Source: Hydrocarboniphaga daqingensis
Lineage (GTDB): Bacteria; Pseudomonadota; Gammaproteobacteria; Nevskiales; Nevskiaceae
Assembly: GCF_900129825.1 (NCBI RefSeq)
Contig: NZ_FQWZ01000002.1
Span: 332,680 to 396,679, forward strand
Direction: 5' to 3'
Length of the DNA: 64,000 bases
The notes below the pieces were generated by a model that worked only from the letters and a program-made list of their open reading frames with translations, was not told the origin of the DNA and did not search any database. Below are positions 42,505 through 50,314 of this stretch, piece after piece. Position numbers and translations under genes: made by a program. The stretch's first letter is position 1; each line of letters opens with the position of its first letter.

Positions 42505-43609
42505 TACATTCGGATACGATTCGCTAAGCCGGCTCATATCGTCGACTGGTACATCGGCTGCCTCGTACCAATACGATGTGAATGGCAATCGAATATCACA
42601 AACTGAAGGATCGATTAAAAGTACCTTTCAGATAGCGGCCAATCGCAATCGAGTATCACAGGCCGTAACCAATTCGATCCCGACCGCATTCACCTACGAT
42701 GCAGCAGGAAACGTGCTTTCCGACCAGTCGAACACGTATCGGTACAACGCCGCAGGCCGGATGTCTGGCGCCACTGGCAAACTAACGTCTGCGTCTTACG
42801 CTTATAGCGGCAATGGCGAGCGTACGAGCAAGCAATTGACTGGCGGATCGCCGATCTATTTTCAATACGATGAAGAAGCAAACCTTGTCGGCGAATACAC
42901 GCCGAGCTCAAATACCTATAAAGAATACATCCGCATTGCCGGAATGCCGTTGATAGCAGTGACCCAGGCCGGATCGTATTTGATTCTCACTGATCATCTG
43001 CAGACGCCGCGTGCCGTTATCAGCTTCGCATCAAGCCAAGTCGTGTGGAACTGGAATCCAGGCCCCTTCGGTACAGGCGCGCCGAATGAGAATCCAAGTG
43101 GTGCACCCGGGCAGAGCTTCACATTAAACCTGCGTTTCCCAGGGCAATACTTTGATTCAGAAACGGGTGTTTCCTATAACTACTTCCGCGACTATGACTC
43201 CAAAACGGGTCGATATCTGCAATCCGATCCGATTGGCCTGGCGGGGGGCATCAATACTTACAGCTACGTGGACGGCAACCCAATTAGCTACGTCGATCCA
43301 TACGGCCTCTCCAAATATGACAGGACGTTTGGACTGCCCAAGCAGTTCTGGAACTGGTATCACCGCCAAGTAAAGAGACCAGGCGATGCGGACCTAGAGA
43401 AAGATGAAGCGGAGTCCATGTGTAAGGATTGGGAGGCACAAGGTAAACCCGGTCCAGACAACAAGGGCAATCGCGATCAGGAGGGTTCAGCTGACTTGGG
43501 GCTGCTCGAATGGCTGATCCCTTGGCAAATCATGCCTATGAATGCAGGGTGCCTCAACGAGGACTGCAACGGGAACGGCCTGCCTGATTACGATGAGCCG
43601 AGCCCATGA
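42505..43609 (+). pseudogene. 5'-truncated Rhs protein: end of core plus variable C-terminal domain
   Basis: The last ~365 codons of an Rhs/YD-repeat protein, open from GTG 42380. YD repeats are visible (FTYDAAGNVLSDQSNTYRYN, YFQYDEEANLVGEY). The hyperconserved core end then follows: FPGQYFDSETGVSYNYFRDYD, seen as GQYFDSETGVSYNYFRDYD, with GRYLQSDPIGLAGGINTY and NPISYVDPYGL. After this boundary comes a ~95-residue unique tip starting KYDRTFGLPKQFWNWYHRQV and ending CNGNGLPDYDE, an acidic calcium-loop-like motif. Full Rhs proteins exceed 1000 residues and carry a secretion signal or PAAR/TcdB region, all missing here. Such tips are usually polymorphic toxins. Base composition is unlike the flanks. 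Labelled pseudogene because the N-terminal part is lost; it may still serve as a recombination donor. Confidence 0.8.
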
Positions 43610-43962
43610 GCCAAGCGACATTCGATATTGAGCTTTCCCTGCATAACTTCGCTGGCGCGCAAGTCACGCTTCAACGAAGCTTAGGCGATGAATATTTGTT
43701 TGAAGATCGGACGAAGCAAGGCTGGGGCTTGGTCCTTCGCAAGCGCGATGAAGTGCGGTTGTCGTTGGCGGAGGCGGTTGACAGCTTTCTAAAACCGCTT
43801 GCAGCGGTACAGTCGTTGATCGCAGACTGCGAGCCCACGCTCAGGCTCGCAGTCTTCAATCCAAACGTGACCTGCACGGTCCTTTTGCCTCGACTAGACC
43901 AGATCGCTGCCCTTGGGGCTAAGCTTGAGGTGAGTGTTTATCCGGCAGATGATGATCAATAG
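43606..43962 (+). CDS. candidate immunity protein for the Rhs tip, DUF4279-like
   Basis: 118 residues, starting in the stop codon of the Rhs frame (ATGA), the classic position of an Rhs immunity gene. No signal peptide, so cytoplasmic. The C-terminal half (LRLAVFNPNVTCTVLLPRLDQIAALGAKLEVSVYP, in parts LRLAVF and LGAKLEVSVYP) recalls the end of DUF4279, a domain frequent among putative immunity proteins; that resemblance is from memory and weak. Role as immunity factor rests on position, size and overlap. AT-richer than the genome. Confidence 0.6.
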   Translation: MSQATFDIELSLHNFAGAQVTLQRSLGDEYLFEDRTKQGWGLVLRKRDEVRLSLAEAVDSFLKPLAAVQSLIADCEPTLRLAVFNPNVTCTVLLPRLDQIAALGAKLEVSVYPADDDQ

Positions 43963-43965
43963 CGC

Positions 43966-44397
43966 GTGGGCCGACTTGAAGGGGGCGTTAATACTTATGC
44001 CTACGGGTTGAACAATCCCACTAGCAACACCGACCCCACTGGGCTATTCCCGTTCTTGGTGATTCCTGGCGTCTGTGCTGCAGGCGGATGTGAAGCGGCT
44101 GCGATTGCGATCGGCCTGGGCGCGTACATGTCGACGCCGGCCGGACGCGATGCTGCGAAAAAGGCGGCGGACGCTGTTACGGAGATGTGCTCAGACGATG
44201 ACGATAAGAAATGCGAGCAGCAGTTGGAGCGTGAAGAAGCACTGTGTGAAGCGATCGCCGGATCACGGTATCCGGGCAATCGGGCACAGGCTGTGACTGT
44301 CTGCAAGATGGCCGCATTCCAAAGGTACGCACAATGTTTGCGTGGGGTGCCTGAATCAGAACGTCAGCCACTCACTGGCGTTGACACGCCGATCTAA
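43966..44397 (+). CDS. orphan Rhs tip 2 (core-end remnant plus Cys-rich C-terminal domain)
   Basis: 143 residues from GTG 43966. The first ~25 residues (GRLEGGVNTYAYGLNNP, then TDPTGL) duplicate the end of the Rhs core seen at 43230-43310, the typical scar of a displaced rhs tip cassette. Next come a hydrophobic, Gly-rich segment (about 28-55) and a charged domain with regularly spaced cysteines: CSDDDDKKCEQQLEREEALC, then C and C in VCKMAAFQRYAQCL. The tip differs completely from that of the first Rhs fragment. No ribosome site is obvious, so it may be silent until recombined onto a full Rhs core. Followed by a 79-residue gene, its likely immunity partner. Confidence 0.6.
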   Translation: MGRLEGGVNTYAYGLNNPTSNTDPTGLFPFLVIPGVCAAGGCEAAAIAIGLGAYMSTPAGRDAAKKAADAVTEMCSDDDDKKCEQQLEREEALCEAIAGSRYPGNRAQAVTVCKMAAFQRYAQCLRGVPESERQPLTGVDTPI

Positions 44398-44411
44398 CCC
44401 GGACGATTCGA

Positions 44412-44651
44412 ATGAAAGTAAGCGAGGTTTTGACCAACGAATTTCTTGTCCGCTATGACGAATCGGGTGAGCGACTTTTGATTTACACGCTGAAGAACGG
44501 CAAGCCCGATAGCGATGTCCCGATTTCCTTGCGCTTGGAGATGCTGAAGGACATGGGATCAGACGAAGCATCGAAGTGGGTCGGCCAAACGCTGCTACTT
44601 CTGGTGCCAGCTATGCGGGAGAAGGTATTCAGTCTCCCGAAGGAGTCGTAG
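44412..44651 (+). CDS. small protein, candidate immunity partner of orphan tip 2
   Basis: 79 residues, 14 bp after orphan tip 2. It is an acidic/basic mixed soluble protein without signal peptide. It shares a loose pattern with the 77-residue protein at 45559: a beta-hairpin start with G-x-R (ESGERLLIY), then a late VGQTLLLLVPAMREKVFSL that aligns with IGKSICIDSPLIREQLGI. The paired arrangement with homologous tips supports an immunity role, which is inference. No known family recognised. Confidence 0.5.
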   Translation: MKVSEVLTNEFLVRYDESGERLLIYTLKNGKPDSDVPISLRLEMLKDMGSDEASKWVGQTLLLLVPAMREKVFSLPKES

Positions 44652-44683
44652 CGCGGGCAGGCTTCTCTGCCCACGCGGCAAGC

Positions 44684-45290
44684 TGTAGCGTCCTCGTTTT
44701 TCAGAGACAGCTTGAGGTAGAGGGTGTGGTGAGTGTGCCAGCGCATAGGGAACGGGCGGAAGCCCGCCGAGGGCGCGATGCGGACGTTGGTGGTTGTAGC
44801 GGTGCCGCCAGTCTTCGGCCATGCGGCGGACCTCATTGAGATTCTCGAAGACATAGCGGTCGAGGACTTCGGTCCGGAAGGTTCGATTGAATCGCTCGAT
44901 GTAGGCGTTCTGGGTCGGCTTGCCCGGCTGGATATGGACGAGCGCGACGCCGTGCTGGGTCGCCCAGTCTTGCAGAGGGCCTGACTGATGAATTCCGGCC
45001 CTTTGTCGAGTCGCAGGCGCCGCGGCGTGCCGCGGGTCTCGATCAGTTCGTCGAGCGCACGGACGACCCGGGCAGACGGCAGGCTGGTGTCGATCTCGAT
45101 CCGCAGCGATTCGCGGTTGAAGTCGTCGTTGACGTTGAAGGTCCGGAACTGCCGACCCGACCACACGGCATCGGTCTTGAAGTCTGCCGACCACGTGTGA
45201 TCGGCGGCCAGCGGGATCGCCAGTGGCGTCTGGATGCGATCCGGCAGCCGGCGCTTGCCGCGCCGCGGCTGGTGTTGTTGATGGTCCGCT
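44684..45290 (-). pseudogene. IS3-family transposase (OrfB) remnant, frameshifted and truncated
   Basis: Antisense to the Rhs modules lie the rve-domain pieces of an IS3-type OrfB. The 5' piece reads RRLPDRIQTPL ... WSADFKTDAVWSGRQFRTFN ... LDKGPEFISQAL. A two-base insertion near 44975 then shifts the frame into LQDWATQHGVALVHIQPGKP, with TQNAYIERFNRTFR, WRHRYNHQRPHRALGG continuing to the left. OrfA and the N-terminal half of OrfB are missing. LDKGPEF has Lys in place of the usual Asn after the second catalytic Asp. The element cannot make an intact transposase. Ends are approximate: TGTAGCG at 44684 may be a terminal repeat; the right edge merges into tip 3 near 45290. Confidence 0.8.
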
Positions 45291-45498
45291 TCCGATAGGC
45301 GACCTAGTTGGCCTCGGCATACTCACGGGAGCATTGATCTACGACGCTTGTACAGACGACGACAACACGGAGTTCTGCGAACGAAGGCTTGAAGCAGAAC
45401 TGAAGACATGCCGCGCGCTTGGCCGCAGAGAAAGGGCGGGACATTTGAAGAATGGCAGCGCGGCGCGCTGCTACGAATCCGCCGAAGCGCGATTGTAG
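45291..45498 (+). pseudogene. orphan Rhs tip 3, 5' end removed by the IS3 element
   Basis: About 68 codons of a tip domain starting PIGDLVGLGILTGALIYDACTDDD and ending at the stop near 45498 (shown in parts: GDLVGLGILTGALIYDAC). CTDDDNTEFCERRLEAELKTC aligns with CSDDDDKKCEQQLEREEALC of tip 2, and a later RCYESAEARL with VCKMAAFQRYAQCL, so both belong to one Cys-rich family. There is no core remnant or start codon of its own; its upstream part was lost at the IS junction. It is therefore a broken tip cassette. Confidence 0.6.
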
Positions 45499-45558
45499 GC
45501 GTGCCGAAACAATCGGCCGGAACCACCTTTCCACGGCTGGCCACAGTAGGTTTACACC

Positions 45559-45792
45559 ATGTTCAGTAATTATCCTCACGTTGTATCCGTCGTGAGCCGA
45601 GACGGAAAGCGGTTCGTCCGCATAGATCGACTGATCGGTGAAAAAAGGGACTTCTATACGGAAATAGAAATCTCCCAGAATGAAACGGATGATCGTTGGG
45701 ATGCTTTTGACAAGCTGGCAGAAACGATTGGCAAATCGATTTGCATTGATAGCCCGTTGATACGGGAGCAGCTTGGAATTGATCGCGATTGA
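45559..45792 (+). CDS. small protein, candidate immunity partner of orphan tip 3
   Basis: 77 residues starting at ATG 45559 with AGG 8 nt upstream. Soluble, without signal peptide; beta-rich start (VVSVVSRDGKRFVRIDRL), a central acidic segment and a helical end (FDKLAETIGKSICIDSPLIREQLGI, in parts). It resembles the 79-residue protein after tip 2 in size, position and C-terminal pattern. AT-rich like the rest of the island. Retention of an immunity-type gene beside a broken toxin is expected. Function is inferred from context. Confidence 0.5.
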   Translation: MFSNYPHVVSVVSRDGKRFVRIDRLIGEKRDFYTEIEISQNETDDRWDAFDKLAETIGKSICIDSPLIREQLGIDRD

Positions 45793-45973
45793 GCCTTTCG
45801 GAGCGGGCTTCACCTGCCCCCCTTCCGCGGTTTCCGATTTTCTCGACCGCCCTTGCGGCAGTGAGGATCGCGTAGCCCGGCCTCGGGTGGCGACCCTTAG
45901 CGTGATGCTAGGAACCGCGCTATGACCTTCATCGCCCCCTAGTGACTCGCGCAGCCGGAACGCCGGCGCCGAT
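45793..45973. other. right junction of the accessory island
   Basis: Composition returns to GC-rich between about 45800 and 45900. No gene, integrase, tRNA end or clear direct repeat was seen here. Confidence 0.4.
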
Positions 45974-46378
45974 TCAGCCGGCGTTGAGCGGTACCACGGC
46001 GATCGTGCAGCGCGACAGGCACACGGCCTTGCCTTGTTCGTCGCGGATGTCGATCGACCAGACCTGCGTGCGGCGGCCGATGTGGATCGGCGTCGCGGTG
46101 CCGGTCACGGTGCCGCTGCGGACGCCGCGCAAGTGGTTGGCGTTGATCTCCAGGCCCACGGCCATTTCGCCTTCGGCCACGTTCAACTGGGCCGCGACCG
46201 AGGCCAGCGTTTCGGCCAGGGCCACCGACGCGCCGCCGTGCAGCAGGCCAAACGGCTGGTGCGTGCGCTCGTCGACCGGCATCGTGCCGACCACCCGCTG
46301 GCGGGTCGTTTCGGTCAGCTCGATGCCGAGCCGGCCGATCAGGGTCTGGTCCAGCTTGCGGGAGAAAGCGGTGGTCAT
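45974..46378 (-). CDS. hotdog-fold acyl-CoA thioesterase (PaaI/YdiI-like)
   Basis: 134 residues from ATG 46378, with GAGG 6 nt upstream. RTHQPFGLLHGGASVALAET and GLEINANHLR, then RRTQVWSIDIRDEQGK, closely resemble E. coli YdiI/MenI, a thioesterase for 1,4-dihydroxy-2-naphthoyl-CoA and other acyl-CoAs. The catalytic acid of this group corresponds to the Glu in ALAETLAS. Last gene of the minus-strand lipid operon (32 bp after DUF2062). In that context a role in fatty-acyl turnover is as likely as menaquinone synthesis; no other men genes are present. Confidence 0.88.
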   Translation of the reverse strand: MTTAFSRKLDQTLIGRLGIELTETTRQRVVGTMPVDERTHQPFGLLHGGASVALAETLASVAAQLNVAEGEMAVGLEINANHLRGVRSGTVTGTATPIHIGRRTQVWSIDIRDEQGKAVCLSRCTIAVVPLNAG

Positions 46379-46410
46379 GGCAGGCCTCGTTGGTGTCGAA
46401 GCCTGCGAGC

Positions 46411-46926
46411 TTAAGCGGCTGGCGGTCCGGCTGCAGCCTCGGCGGCAGCGGCCAGACGCCGCGCGACGGCTGCCGTGAACAGCGGCCGGGTGATGGCGTA
46501 CACCAGCGCGACCCACACCGGCGCGCAAATCGCCCAGAAGCCGATACCACCGAGCATCACGCCGCCGAAGTCGGCAAGCGCCTGCCACGGCGCGGCTTCA
46601 ACCCGCGCTTTGACTTCGTCCAGCGACAGCGAAAACGCCGGCGCGCCGAGCCATTGGCCGGCCTTCCACAGCGGCAGGATCAGCAGCAGTTGCACACCCG
46701 ACAACAGGTAGTTCACCAGCTGCATCAGCGGATGGTTCAAGCGCAGCGCCGCACCCGCAGCCAGACACAGCAACGTGGTCGTGCCCAGCGCCGGGAACAG
46801 TGCCAGCGCCGACGACACGGCCACCGTCAGCGCCAACTGATGCGGGGTGATGCCGCGCCGCAGCTGTTCGAGTACGACGTTGCGCGATCGCGCCCACAGG
46901 CCCGGCTTGGGCGCGGCAGTGTTCAT
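46411..46926 (-). CDS. DUF2062 membrane protein
   Basis: 171 residues from ATG 46926, two bases after the stop of the CFA-like gene, so translation is coupled. RGITPHQLALTVAVSSALALFPALGTTTLL is the DUF2062 signature (parts: ITPHQLALTVA, FPALGTTTLL), with two to three further helices containing LNHPLMQLVNYLL. DUF2062 proteins are small inner-membrane proteins without known activity, sometimes linked to lipid or glycan genes. Here the linkage is with lipid-modifying enzymes. Confidence 0.85.
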   Translation of the reverse strand: MNTAAPKPGLWARSRNVVLEQLRRGITPHQLALTVAVSSALALFPALGTTTLLCLAAGAALRLNHPLMQLVNYLLSGVQLLLILPLWKAGQWLGAPAFSLSLDEVKARVEAAPWQALADFGGVMLGGIGFWAICAPVWVALVYAITRPLFTAAVARRLAAAAEAAAGPPAA

Positions 46927-46928
46927 GC

Positions 46929-48215
46929 TCAGCCTGGCTTGACCAGCGTGATCTGCATCAGGTCGATGCTGCCGACGCGGAAGCCGCATTCGCAATACGA
47001 CAGGTAGTAGCGCCACATCCGCAGGAAGCGCTCGTCGAACATGCGCACGACTTCGTCACGCACGTCGAGCACGCGGCGGTGCCACTCGGCCAGCGTGTCG
47101 GCGTAGTCGATCGCGAAGAAGCGCGGCGCCTCCGGGCGCAGGCCGGCGACCAGCGCCAGATCCTGGAACTTGCCCGGCGGGCACAGCATGCCGCCCGGGA
47201 AGATGTACTTCTGGATGAAGTCGCGCTTGACGCGGTATTCGTCGAAGATCTTGGCGCTGATCGTGATGCCCTGGATCGCGGCGCGGCCACCGGGCTTGAG
47301 CGCTTTTTCGATCGCACTGAAGTACGTTGGCCAGTACTCCTCGCCGACGGCTTCGTACATTTCGATCGACACCACGCGATCGTACTGGCCGACCACGTCG
47401 CGATAGTCACGCAGCTCGAAGTGGACCCGGTCGGCGACGCCGGCCTGCTCGGCTCGGCGCACCGCTTCGGCCAGCTGCTCGCTCGACAGCGTGATCGAGT
47501 GAACCTTGCAGCCGTAATGCGTGGCCGCGTAGATCGCAAACCCACCCCAGCCTGAGCCGATTTCGAGCAGGTGATGCTCGGGCTTCAGGTCGAGACGTTC
47601 GGCCATGTGGCGGAACTTGTTGATCTGCGCGTCGTACAGCGGCTGCGCCGGCTCGGCGTAGACGGCGCTGGAATACGCCATCGTCGCGTCCAGCCACAGC
47701 TGATAGAAGTCGTTGCCCAGATCGTAGTGATGCTCGATGTTGGCGCGGGCCTTGGGCTTGGAGTTGGCGCGGCGCTTGTGCTGGATGTAGCCCCAGATTC
47801 GGCCGAGGCGGTTGAACTCGAACGGCCCCTTGTAATACGGCTCGTTGAGGTACAGCACGGTCAGCAGCTCGGTCAGGTCGGGTGTATCCCAGGCTCCGGC
47901 CAGATACGCGTCGCCGAAGCCGACTTCTCCGCCCGCCAGCACGTGGCGCACGACGCTGGCGTCGTGCAGATGGACCTGGCCATGCGGGCCGGGCTCGCTG
48001 CCCTTGAAGTGACGCAGCGTGCCGTTGGGCAGGCGCACGTCGAGGCTGCCGATGCGGATGCCGCGGAACATGTACATCAGCACGCGCAGCACCAGCGGCG
48101 TGCTGCCCTTGAGCGCGCCGGGCGCGAGCGATGCCGGCAGATCGGGCGAAAAGCCGTCCCGTTGCATCAGCGTGGGCAGCGGCTCTTGTGCCGGGCGAAT
48201 CGGAGGTTTGCTCAT
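46929..48215 (-). CDS. cyclopropane-fatty-acyl-phospholipid synthase family methyltransferase
   Basis: 428 residues. SAM-dependent enzyme that acts on double bonds of membrane phospholipid acyl chains. The C-terminal methyltransferase domain has HYDLGNDFY (163-171), the SAM motif LEIGSGWGG (217-225), SIEMYEAVG and the PGGMLCPP loop near 350. The N-terminal ~140 residues are the usual CFA lipid-binding domain. ATG 48215 overlaps the DUF1365 stop by one base. The neighbours (FAD oxidoreductase and DUF1365) define a conserved cluster in which the methyltransferase may make methylated or furan-type fatty acids, not simple cyclopropanes. Confidence 0.9.
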   Translation of the reverse strand: MSKPPIRPAQEPLPTLMQRDGFSPDLPASLAPGALKGSTPLVLRVLMYMFRGIRIGSLDVRLPNGTLRHFKGSEPGPHGQVHLHDASVVRHVLAGGEVGFGDAYLAGAWDTPDLTELLTVLYLNEPYYKGPFEFNRLGRIWGYIQHKRRANSKPKARANIEHHYDLGNDFYQLWLDATMAYSSAVYAEPAQPLYDAQINKFRHMAERLDLKPEHHLLEIGSGWGGFAIYAATHYGCKVHSITLSSEQLAEAVRRAEQAGVADRVHFELRDYRDVVGQYDRVVSIEMYEAVGEEYWPTYFSAIEKALKPGGRAAIQGITISAKIFDEYRVKRDFIQKYIFPGGMLCPPGKFQDLALVAGLRPEAPRFFAIDYADTLAEWHRRVLDVRDEVVRMFDERFLRMWRYYLSYCECGFRVGSIDLMQITLVKPG

Positions 48216-49003
48216 CAACTGATCTCGGTAGAAGGCGGTGCCGGCTTGCGATGAAAGCGGGCGCCACGCAGCCAGATTTTGAGCGCTTGCCAATGGATGC
48301 CGATCACCACCTTGATCGTCATCCACGGCATGCGCAGGACCTGCAACACCATCTGCCGATCGGTCATCGGCAAGCGGCGTCCTGCCAGCGTTGCATCGAA
48401 GATCGGCTCGCCCTCGCGGGTCTCGTGAATCACCACCCGCAGTTCATCGGCCGGGTCGTTCAGCTCGAAGCGATAACGACCGACCAGGTCGAAGAACGGC
48501 GACACATGGAAGTTCTTGTCCTTGTGCTGAATCCACGGATACGCAGCGCCGCCGTCACGGGATGCAGGCGCCGGCAGCAGGTAACTGTGCTTTTCGCCGA
48601 AGGTGTTGCGCACTTCGGCGATCACCGCGAGCCGGCGGCCGTCGGCGTGGTCGCAGTACCACAGGCTGATCGGGTTGAACGCAAAGCCCAGTACGCGCGG
48701 CAAAGTCAGCAATTGGATGCGCCCGCCGGCCAGGTCGATGCCGCCATCGGCGAGCACGCTCTGCGCCCAGCGACGCAGGCCGCCGCGTTCACCGCGACCG
48801 TAGTCGGCGTCGTGGAACGACAGCAGGTTGAAGCGGTTGCGTGAAAACCAGCGCAGGCTGCGGTCGAGCTGGTCGATCCGGTCGATGTCCAGCAGCAGAT
48901 AGAAAATCCGGTAGACGAAGCGATACAGCGGCGCGACACGACGGCGGTGCATCACCTTGGCGCGATACAGCGAGCCGGCCGGTGTATGCCCCGCGCGATT
49001 CAC
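48215..49003 (-). CDS. DUF1365 family protein
   Basis: 262 residues from GTG 49003, which overlaps the upstream stop as GTGA; the longer frame upstream lies inside the oxidoreductase gene. Signatures: SLYRAKVMHRRRVAPLYRF, then GFAFNPISLWYC, EVRNTFGEKHSYLL, KNFHVSPFFD and the C-terminal LKIWLRGARFHRKP. DUF1365 proteins travel with FAD oxidoreductase and CFA-synthase-like genes across proteobacteria; their biochemistry is unknown. Confidence 0.92.
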   Translation of the reverse strand: MNRAGHTPAGSLYRAKVMHRRRVAPLYRFVYRIFYLLLDIDRIDQLDRSLRWFSRNRFNLLSFHDADYGRGERGGLRRWAQSVLADGGIDLAGGRIQLLTLPRVLGFAFNPISLWYCDHADGRRLAVIAEVRNTFGEKHSYLLPAPASRDGGAAYPWIQHKDKNFHVSPFFDLVGRYRFELNDPADELRVVIHETREGEPIFDATLAGRRLPMTDRQMVLQVLRMPWMTIKVVIGIHWQALKIWLRGARFHRKPAPPSTEIS

Positions 49004-50277
49004 AGTTGCGCCCAGGCCGGCAGACAGTCGCGATCGATGCCGGCGACCGCGCGCAAGCCGGCGCTGAAGCCGTCTTCGTGAAAGCCGTAGCGCGTCCACG
49101 CACCGGCCCACCAGACATGCTGCTGCCCTTGGATCGACGGCAGCGCGTTCTGCGCGGTGATCGTCGCCGGCCGATATTCGGGGTGTTCGTACTCGGTGCG
49201 ATACAGCACGCGGTCGGCGCGCGGCTCGCGCGGCGGATTCAGCGACACGATGTAATTCGTCTTGGTCGGCAGGTTCTGCAGCCGGTTCATCCAGTAGCTG
49301 ACGCCGATCGGGCGATCGTTGAGCTGGTCGCTGGTCAGCAGCGCATTCCATGCCGACCAGGCCCAGCGGCGACGCGGCATCAGGCCTTCGTCGGTGTGCA
49401 GCCACGCGATGTTGCGGGCGTAGGTCACGTTGCCGAGCACCGCGCGTTCGGCCTCGCTGGCGTCGCCGAGCATCCGCAGCGCCTGGTCACTGTGCGTGGC
49501 GCAGACCACGGCGTCGAAGCGCGCCTCGCCGTTGTCGGTGCGCAGGCTGACGCCGGTCTCGTCGCGGCGCAGTTCGCGCACCGGCGTCGACAGCAGATGC
49601 TGGCCGCGGAACGACGACATGATCCGGTCGATGTAGCGTTGTGAGCCGCCGACGATGGTCTGCCACTGCGGCCGCTCGTAGACGTTGAGCAGGCCGTGGC
49701 TGTCGAAGAAGCGCGCAAAAAACGGGAACGGAAAGTCCATCGTGCCGCGCGTCGACGTGCTCCAGATCGGCCCGGCCATCGCCGCCACGTAGCGCACGCG
49801 CAGCGCCATCGGGTAGCCACCGCGCTCCAGAAACTCGCCGAGCGTGATGTCGGGCAGGTCGTTGTTGACCAGCCGCTGCTTGACGTCCTTGTTCAGCCGC
49901 AGCACCGCCAGCAGCATCCGGATGTGCGTCGGCGAGAACATCAGCAGCGGCTGGGCGAAGATCTTGGCCAGGTTTTCGTCGCCAGCCCATTCGACGCGGC
50001 CGTTCTCGACGCTGACGCCGAGCGACATGTCGGTGTTCTGCCGCGGCACGCCGATGTCGTCGAGGAAGCGGTAGAAGTTCGGGTAGTTGACCGGGTTGCA
50101 GACGATGAAGCCGGTGTCGATCGCCAGCGTGCCGGCCTGCGCGTCCTGAACGTCGACGGTGTTGGTGTGCCCGCCGATCCGGGGGGCTGCTTCGAAAAGG
50201 CTCACGTCGTGGCGCTGGCTCAGGTAATGCGCTGCGCCGAGCCCCGTGATGCCGCTACCGATAACCGCGATCTTCAT
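49000..50277 (-). CDS. FAD-dependent oxidoreductase (amine-oxidase-like) of the DUF1365/CFA cluster
   Basis: 425 residues. The N-terminal Rossmann motif GSGITGLGAAHYL (7-19) with IGGHTNTVDV binds FAD, and VVCATHSDQALRMLG and the C-terminal VWWAGAWTRYGFHEDG are typical of this clade. Homologues are annotated as cyclopropane-fatty-acid-associated NAD/FAD-binding proteins. First gene of a five-gene minus-strand operon; the AT-rich stretch 50278-50320 upstream should hold the promoter. Likely role: oxidation or desaturation of membrane acyl chains before or after methylation, an inference from context. Confidence 0.9.
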   Translation of the reverse strand: MKIAVIGSGITGLGAAHYLSQRHDVSLFEAAPRIGGHTNTVDVQDAQAGTLAIDTGFIVCNPVNYPNFYRFLDDIGVPRQNTDMSLGVSVENGRVEWAGDENLAKIFAQPLLMFSPTHIRMLLAVLRLNKDVKQRLVNNDLPDITLGEFLERGGYPMALRVRYVAAMAGPIWSTSTRGTMDFPFPFFARFFDSHGLLNVYERPQWQTIVGGSQRYIDRIMSSFRGQHLLSTPVRELRRDETGVSLRTDNGEARFDAVVCATHSDQALRMLGDASEAERAVLGNVTYARNIAWLHTDEGLMPRRRWAWSAWNALLTSDQLNDRPIGVSYWMNRLQNLPTKTNYIVSLNPPREPRADRVLYRTEYEHPEYRPATITAQNALPSIQGQQHVWWAGAWTRYGFHEDGFSAGLRAVAGIDRDCLPAWAQL

Positions 50278-50314
50278 GTGATTTTTTAGTTAACAAAACA
50301 GGATTAGCAAACAT

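Noticed and set aside
44652-44682. Hairpin GGGCAG ... CTGCCC after the 79-residue gene, considered as a terminator
   Set aside because: No T-run follows; it may be chance or part of the IS edge.
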